Positions 58,130-64,000 of a stretch of DNA of 64,000 nt are shown in pieces (position 1 is the stretch's first letter; every line of letters starts with the position of its first letter). The notes beneath the pieces were generated by a model. That model searched no databases and was not told the DNA's origin. It saw only the letters and a list, made by a program, of their open reading frames with translations. The stretch covers positions 310,001 to 374,000 of the forward strand of contig JAIXMN010000022.1 in the NCBI GenBank assembly GCA_025716815.1. The letters are read 5' to 3'. The position numbers and the translations under genes were made by a program. The stretch is from Dichotomocladium elegans. Taxonomy: Eukaryota; Mucoromycota; Mucoromycetes; Mucorales; Lichtheimiaceae.

Positions 58130-59225
58130 TTGCGGACGGGGACTCTGGGCATACTTCCCAAGCTGAAAAAGGAAATCAGACGAAAGAAACCGACTTTAAG
58201 CGCGACTATACAATGCACACAGACAAAGGATAAGCTCAGATTTTTTAGATTGATGTTTGACAAGGTCTTGAGGGCAATCAACTGCTGCAAAACAGCTAGG
58301 AATCTATGGTCGGTCAACTCAGCGATGGACATCACACAGCATCAAAAGGATATGACAATGTTTTTAAGAATCATAGAGGCAGAGGTCGTTTATGTATTTT
58401 CAACAAAGGGCATAAGAGTGCTACGTATTTTAGAATGGGTTGATGAGAACCCGTCAATTGCCGTAGAGCAATTGCTCTAGAAATTTGAGGGTATCAAAAA
58501 TGACGCTCCATCGATTTATGGAAAATGAATGCAACTTGTCATTAAAGAAGGCTCGGTTTCAGCCTGGAGACAGGAGTAGCAATGCAAATATCCAAGAGCC
58601 TCGTGTTGACTGGGTGCGCCTATGGGAACATGGCTGCCATTGACTAAGAGAAAAAAAAAACGTGTTTTCCTTGATGAGTTTGGATTCCGTATTAACATGA
58701 AGCGCAGCATGGCACAATCCAAGAAAACGGACTTCTGCGGTCGTTACAGTGCCAAAACCAAGAGCGAAACTACTACCATCGTGCGAGCAATTTCTGCATC
58801 AGGCATCATTAAATGTAGCTTGAGAATCCCACAACCACCACTTAGAAAAAGAGCAGGACAGTCCATAGCTGTAAGCAAAGGGGACTGTAACCGGACATGA
58901 TCTCGGCTTTCTCAAGGCTACCATGGATGAAATGGATCAGTATCAGCATATGAAGGGCCATTATTTGATAATGAATAATGCACCCGTTTATAAGGCTGAG
59001 GATATCTCGAAAATCCATCGAGTGTCGAGGACAGCGACGCGCCTACCTTCCATCCTATTCGCCTGAACTTAATCCTGTTTCGGTCAGTTATGAAGAGCAA
59101 ATTAGAACGCAAAAGTCCTTGGAAAACAAGACACTGATGACCCTAACTAGTGAAGTATCGAATAGCTTAAAGTTGAAGCGATCTCGAAAGATTCCTCTCT
59201 CATTCTTACAGGTATCTAGTTAATT
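58130..59225 (+). mobile_element. Tc1/mariner-like DNA transposon relic 4
   Basis: Decayed transposase in at least three frames. The N-terminal part (58130-58480) includes LRFFRLMFDKVLRAINCCKT and ILEWVDENPSIAVEQLL. The first catalytic block is LDEFGFRINMKRSMAQSKK (about 58670-58730), with Asp and Glu kept. The second block begins NNAPVYKAEDISK (about 58975), where the catalytic Asp is changed to Asn. LPSYSPELNPVS follows, and the Glu block is degraded. The matching order of blocks ties it to relics 1 and 2. Confidence 0.72.
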
Positions 59226-60289
59226 GTCGTAATAGGGAAAAACCATCATCTGACTAGTGATCATTCTAGAGACAATCACGGTATGTATATGGATATGAAT
59301 ACGAGAAGATATCGATTCCCAGATTCCTTTGGATATGTCGAAAGAATTGTTGAGATATGAAGAGCATTACTTCTCTGTGGTATGTAGTTTTTGTTTATAA
59401 TTGATAACATGAGCATAATTTCATACATGTTCAGATCAAGCTCTGTCATGGGTAGCAGTACAAAAGAACCGAAAACTCCATAAAGACGTTACAGTGGGGG
59501 TTTAGTACACAGCCCACAGGTCTCAGCACGAACCATCTCCACTAGCTGAGTTGCATGTGGATAATCGCAATGCTAGACCTCATTACCAAAACGACATCAC
59601 TTATGATAGTTTCCATTACCTTTGATGAGATGCTTGGGGCTAAACAACCTCTCTCTTGAATCAATCGCCTGTGTGTTTACTGAGCATGCATAGATGAACC
59701 TGTCAAGGGGAAGGGGCTGTGAGATATGCGAGCGCATGCAGTCAATTGACGCTGCAGGTCGCCGTGCAGTGCAGTATTGTGGATGTCTTGATTGCGACAC
59801 GAGTCATTCCGGTGACTTCGCAGATGAAGCTACGATATTTGTTTTTCTGTTCCCCTACCATAAACCACAATTACTGTTTCTTTTTGGAGCTTTAGGATGA
59901 CCGTTCCATAGCATAGTCTTTCGTTTACCTGTTAGAAATCCTCTCCTTGTGCCAAATTGTTCTAATTCAACCGCTGGATCTGACTCATACCCGAAACAAA
60001 GAAAATCTTGCTAACTGTAGGAAAAGATGCATATTACCCTCTAGTCTATGGAAAACCATGGAAATGACCTCTGTCGACAACACAACCAGTTACAAACTAA
60101 AAAAAAAACATTAGTCTGCACCAACAATGTGAGCTTTACGTTGAATATCTGGTATACAGTAACCCTCGCGAAGTTGCAGCGATGAGCATCGTATATGTAA
60201 GCTTTCTGAAGAAGGATGCAGTAGCATATGTTACATCACGGCTTGTCCGTCACAGATAGTCATCCATGATCGCCCATCCCCCTAATCCA
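59226..60289. other. Intergenic, nothing recognised
   Basis: Only short frames below 70 codons. No supported feature. Confidence 0.4.
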
Positions 60290-60830
60290 CCTCGTTTTCC
60301 TATAAATAATGGAGATCTTGGGAAAACTATTGCTTTTTTATCAAATGCATCCTTGGCCTCTCTTCTATGGCATATTCGTTATGAGTCTTTATAGCGACTT
60401 GTTTGTCGTTCGAATCTAGTACTTTCTGTCCATTCTAGATTGACCAATCGTACCCGTACTGGATGAACCATGGAAGAGAGGTAAACAAGAATACTGGACC
60501 CCTCTGTGAGGTCGCGAGTTGTCTGCCTTCGGGCATGGCTCCCCTCTCCTATTTTTTTTTTTAAAAAAAAAAAACCGAGCCGTTGCTTCTGGCGTTGTCT
60601 GTCCTTGCTCCTTCCGCTGCTCCTGGAGCACTACCCAATCCCTCCGCCATGTGCCACTCAGGATACGCCGGGTGTGAGCCGAGTTGGTATGTCAAGGTGT
60701 AAAAGGGATGGGGTTAATAGTTCCTGTTGACTAACGAAACCTTTTTACCTGTTGATGCGACGAATTTCCTAAAATTTTATGCGAAATGTGGTGTACCCTG
60801 TTACGAAGGAAGGAATGTCCTCCACAATGG
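60290..60830 (+). repeat. Dispersed repeat R3 (related to R1 and R2)
   Basis: Shares ctataaataatgga, the block gaccaatcgtaccc...tggatgaaccatggaagagagg and the block ttacctgttgatgcgacgaat with R1 at 16.08-16.5 kb, in the same order and similar spacing. The ATG of R1 is kept, but a TAA follows after four codons here. A perfect T12/A12 palindrome (about 60553-60575) is inserted within it. A diverged repeat of unknown nature. Confidence 0.35.
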
Positions 60831-63289
60831 TTACGTTACAAACGCAAAGACAACGACACACAATTATTGGGAAGCTGCCGCTGCCCGATACCGCACAAGG
60901 CTTCCGCAGCACCCAAGCCAAGAAGAAGAGGAGGGTGGGGGAACTCCTTTTTTCTCTTCAGCACCCCAACTCCCGGGCCAGAGTGGCAAGCAAGACATTC
61001 TCTTCGCTCCCTTGACCGCTTTACAATGAACGAGATGCATATGTAATAGACCAATGACAGAGTGTGGTAGTGCAATGCTTCCGTAATGGGAAAGCATAGC
61101 CATCCACCATACATTTGGACTTGGATGTGGTTATGACGAACCCGTTGCCGGAACTCTGTCCCAAATTGAGCATCTTTCGGCAAGAGGTTAAGGGCGAGGT
61201 TAAAGAAAAACCCAGCAGCATGTTCGCAGAACTGCAAGCCGTTGGTTGATGGCACAAAAGAAACGACGGGAGAGGGCTAAGCTGAGCAATGTCAAAGGGG
61301 TCCTTCCTGGCCAGCCACGCCAGAGGATTTTTTGTTCATTCAACCAAAGAATTGTAGAATCGAGATTCCCACCCCGCCCCCGCCCCCGCCCCCGGCCCCG
61401 GGAAGCCGCAGCACCAGCAGCGAATCTTTAGCATGGATCCTAACTATCCTTTGAGGGTGGTCCCCTTCAGGAAGATGGTTATCATCATCCCCATCCCGAG
61501 AAAAAGGTTTCACAGTAGGAGTCGGTGCACAGATGGTGTTAGGATACCGCTGTGTGAGGAGCGGTCCGCGTTGATCGTAGAGCATGTGAGACACCACGAC
61601 GACCAGTGCCTGGAAGAAACCCATGAGGTGTGTAGCACCGGGATAGAGTTGAGCGGGCATATCCAGACAGTTTTCCACAGGCGCGCACTTTGGAGATATC
61701 ATTTATATAGAAGTAATATATAGTAGCCACCTTGTGGAATTCTTTTTTATTTTGGCCAGTTTCAATGGCACGTCGAGCCCAACGGCTCGCCCTGATAATA
61801 GGAGCATTAGAATTTGCGATGCTTGCTTGCAAAGGAAGGGAGACCGAAACCACGCTCGGCAATATTATGAACAACAGCAGTATATAGGGGGTTTGTTGGT
61901 TGATTGGTTATTGTTCATGTCGGAGAAATTGCGGCGGAGCAAACACAACACTTCCGCTAGATACACATACACATGGAGAGAGAGAGAGAGAGCAATCAGA
62001 AAAAGAAACGTTCCATTGCTGTTGTTGGGTGCTGGGGGGAGTATGTACGTACGAGGCCGAACATTAGGGGGGTTTAGCGGTGCCTGGAACGCTACTCGCT
62101 GGAGCGTCACCGGATTGACCAGAAGACTGAAAAAGGGAAGGAAGCAGAAAGAAAACCCCCACCCCACCCAAAATGCAGGTAAAAAGGCCCTTGCATTCGA
62201 TGCACCACCTATCGACATTGTCATATTCGAATAAACGGATTAATGGATAGCAAGCGTATAAAGGATGACATGGTCAGCCAAAAAGCATGGTGCGGCATGA
62301 ATGAAGTACATCTAGTAATAGTGAGCAAAATAAGCCAAGAACAACTAACCACCGATAGCGTGTAGGGGTGTCGCCTGTCTTGTTCTAATGATATGTACGT
62401 AATCAAGGGAGACAGACATACACACATAAACCTAACCATCCTACGGCATAAAGGAGATAGAAAAAATATCGCAGTATAATCAAAGCAGCGGGTCTCCAAC
62501 GCCATCCTTATGGGTGGTAGTTTACGTATATTGAGTATGCGCCATTTTCAGCTGCCTGTTATAGATACCAATGGGCGGCGGTTTTTAGGCAACCAACCCC
62601 CCCCCGGGACACACACATCATCAAAGGCCGAATGGCCCAGTAAGTCGGTAGTTTTTGGGGGGGGGGGCAGGCAGATCCCGCTCGCTGCCCATTGTTTGTA
62701 GTTATTGCAGCCGAGCAGAAAACTCGGATCGACAGACAACCAAACCGAACCAGTCCTGCCTCGGTTGGCTTGAGAAGAAAAGATAAAAAAAAAAGTACAA
62801 AGGATTATCAGGTGGGAGACAAAAAATTCTTTCTCCTGCCATTGAGGAAGAATAATAACTGAAGGAGGGTGGAGAGGAGAAGGTGACATAGTTGTGCCCA
62901 AGGGAGACTGAGAAAGGAGGGGGGGACAAAAGAGCACGAGTTTCTTTCTTGTTGCGCGCGTATACATTCTGTGCAAGGACGAATGAAATCATCCTTACTC
63001 AGGAGAGACAGAAGCAGGGAGTCCGTCCCATGTCAAGTCGCTTACGGGCAACTTTATTTCCTCGAACTCAATGCCGGGGCGTACTTGCGACTTTGCCGCA
63101 TCCTAGTGACTTATATAATATAAATATATGCCTCTCCCTGTCCCTTCCTCTTCACTTTAAGGCATCCACACAACCCCCATCAGACAGCCAGACGGTTGCC
63201 CTCATCGCACAAGTCAAGCGTTCATACATACATATATATATATCTGTGCGATTGTGTGAACGCGTTAACAAGTGCGTCTATTGCTCTTG
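60831..63289. other. Unresolved stretch with possible minus-strand exon fragments
   Basis: Several minus-strand blocks look like exons with plausible splice borders but cannot be joined with confidence. Candidates: an ATG at about 62692 starting MGSERDLPAPPPKNYRLTG; PIGIYNRQLKMAHTQYT (about 62575-62525); QDRRHPYTLSV before a GTTAGT donor (about 62385-62350); SSGQSGDAPASSVPGTAKPP and stop after a TTTTTCAG acceptor (about 62125-62065); SRWARRAIETGQNK (about 61785); MGFFQALVVVVSHMLYDQRG, a possible membrane segment (about 61625-61565). I recognise no family. Homopolymers C9 (about 62588) and G10 (about 62658) and a CCCGCC-type repeat (about 61371-61400) complicate reading. One or two genes may be present, or none. 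Confidence 0.25.
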
Positions 63290-63955
63290 ATGTCGCCCTC
63301 GAGTACAATCGATCTCGCTGTGTTTCTTGCCACTACGGGACCGAGCGAAAACATCCATAGCCGTAGAAAGGCACGATCGTCTGCAACAGCGACCCAGCGC
63401 GGTAGGCACCGTACATCTGCCTTTTCTAGATTTTACCGAGCTACCACCACCTCCACCGCCCCACGCAATTCGGTTGCGCCTAAGCATGTCCCTTTGCCGG
63501 TGAACTACGAAGCCAGTGAGCTCCCCAACACCCGCTGGGCCGGTGATGGGGCTAAAACGTGCACACCTTCCTCATCGGCCACAACAACAACAGCATTTCT
63601 CGCCTCTGCCTTCCCTCAGGTCCCTTCTCCTCCGCCACAAGCCCATCCGCCATCGCCACCTACTACACCACCCCAGCCGGATGATCCATCATCATCATCG
63701 TCGTCATCATCATTTTCCTGTCCGCACTGTGCGCGACCCATCCACGTTCCACGTTCCCACCATCGCCCACGGAGGCTGCGGAGGGAATCCTGTCCGGCTG
63801 CAATAAGGTACACCGAGCAACCGCAGACAAAGCCGGGACTGACGAGCCAAGAGGCCAGAACCCTCCTTCAGATGATCGAGGAGCTCCAGAAGCAAATCAT
63901 CAAGGAAAAGGCCTATCGCCAGGCATTGGAGGACGCATTATATTTGAATGTATAG
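63290..63955 (+). CDS. Unknown small protein with CxxC motif and C-terminal helix
   Basis: 221 residues from ATG 63290; the frame is open slightly further upstream from a GTG. I do not recognise it. The N-terminal part is basic (RRKARSSATATQRGRHR). The middle is Pro/Ser/Thr-rich with a Ser run of 8 (about 63688-63713). A single CxxC (CPHCARPIHV) follows, then a charged C-terminal helix likely to form a coiled coil (LLQMIEELQKQIIKEKAYRQ). Low-complexity composition means the frame could partly be chance, but the ordered C-terminus and a stop followed by a T/C-rich tail favour a real gene. One unspliced exon assumed. It could be the last exon of a longer gene. Confidence 0.5.
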   Translation: MSPSSTIDLAVFLATTGPSENIHSRRKARSSATATQRGRHRTSAFSRFYRATTTSTAPRNSVAPKHVPLPVNYEASELPNTRWAGDGAKTCTPSSSATTTTAFLASAFPQVPSPPPQAHPPSPPTTPPQPDDPSSSSSSSSFSCPHCARPIHVPRSHHRPRRLRRESCPAAIRYTEQPQTKPGLTSQEARTLLQMIEELQKQIIKEKAYRQALEDALYLNV

Positions 63956-64000
63956 TATACGTAAAACGTTTTTTTCTCTTCTTCTTCTTCTTTTTACAAC

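Noticed and set aside
1..64000. CRISPR arrays, bacterial operons, ribosome binding sites
   Set aside because: The sequence is eukaryotic with spliced genes; no regularly spaced repeats were found.

Overview
The window is eukaryotic and most likely from an early-diverging filamentous fungus (Mucoromycota, perhaps Mucorales). Genes are split by many short GT-AG introns. The host genes are typically fungal: a Hog1/Sty1 MAPK, NoxR, an Mcm1-type MADS factor, VPS29 and ribosomal eL38. The spacers are rich in LINE, Ty3/gypsy and Tc1/mariner DNA. The phylum is an inference; no rRNA or other marker is present to settle it.

Layout. 1-457 (-): first four exons of a Hog1-type MAPK running off the left edge. 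458-5985: gene-poor, with a decayed cytochrome P450 N-terminus near 2.34-2.79 kb. 5986-8067 (-): complete eight-exon P450. 8974-13044 (+): complete four-exon full-size ABCB transporter, divergent from the P450. 13103-13620 (-): eL38, tail to tail with the transporter at 58 bp. 14.77-16.02 kb: Tc1/mariner relic. 17669-17751 (-): tRNA-Ser(AGA).

17752-38.2 kb: a head-to-tail array of three related APE-type LINEs that abuts the tRNA-Ser 5' end. A complete 5586-bp Ty3/gypsy element with LTRs identical by eye is nested in the first LINE. The 15 bp that make up nucleotides 1-15 of the tRNA gene recur at the 3' end of LINE1 and at the LINE2/LINE3 junction. This is the signature of repeated insertion into the same tRNA site, with the tRNA rebuilt by the target-site duplication each time. 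Decay rises with distance from the tRNA: LINE1 has one nonsense codon, LINE2 one frameshift, and LINE3 is badly broken.

38803-39820 (-): MADS-box factor. 40.5-41.8 kb and 44.8 kb: more Tc1/mariner relics. 42.8-43.6 and 49.7-50.96 kb (-): two decayed acyl-CoA ligase (4CL-like) genes. 45767-47495 (-): NoxR. 53744-56470 (+): CAMK-like Ser/Thr kinase. 56753-57711 (-): VPS29, tail to tail with the kinase. 58.1-59.2 kb: fourth Tc1/mariner relic. 59.2-63.3 kb: mostly unassigned, with possible exon fragments of an unrecognised minus-strand gene. 63290-63955 (+): unknown small CxxC/coiled-coil protein.

The host genes are mostly independent housekeeping or signalling genes. The P450 and ABCB exporter share a 906-bp divergent promoter region and may act together in detoxification or export. 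About 32 introns were modelled by reading frame and family similarity. Three of them use GC-AG ends, and two genes place an intron directly after the ATG.
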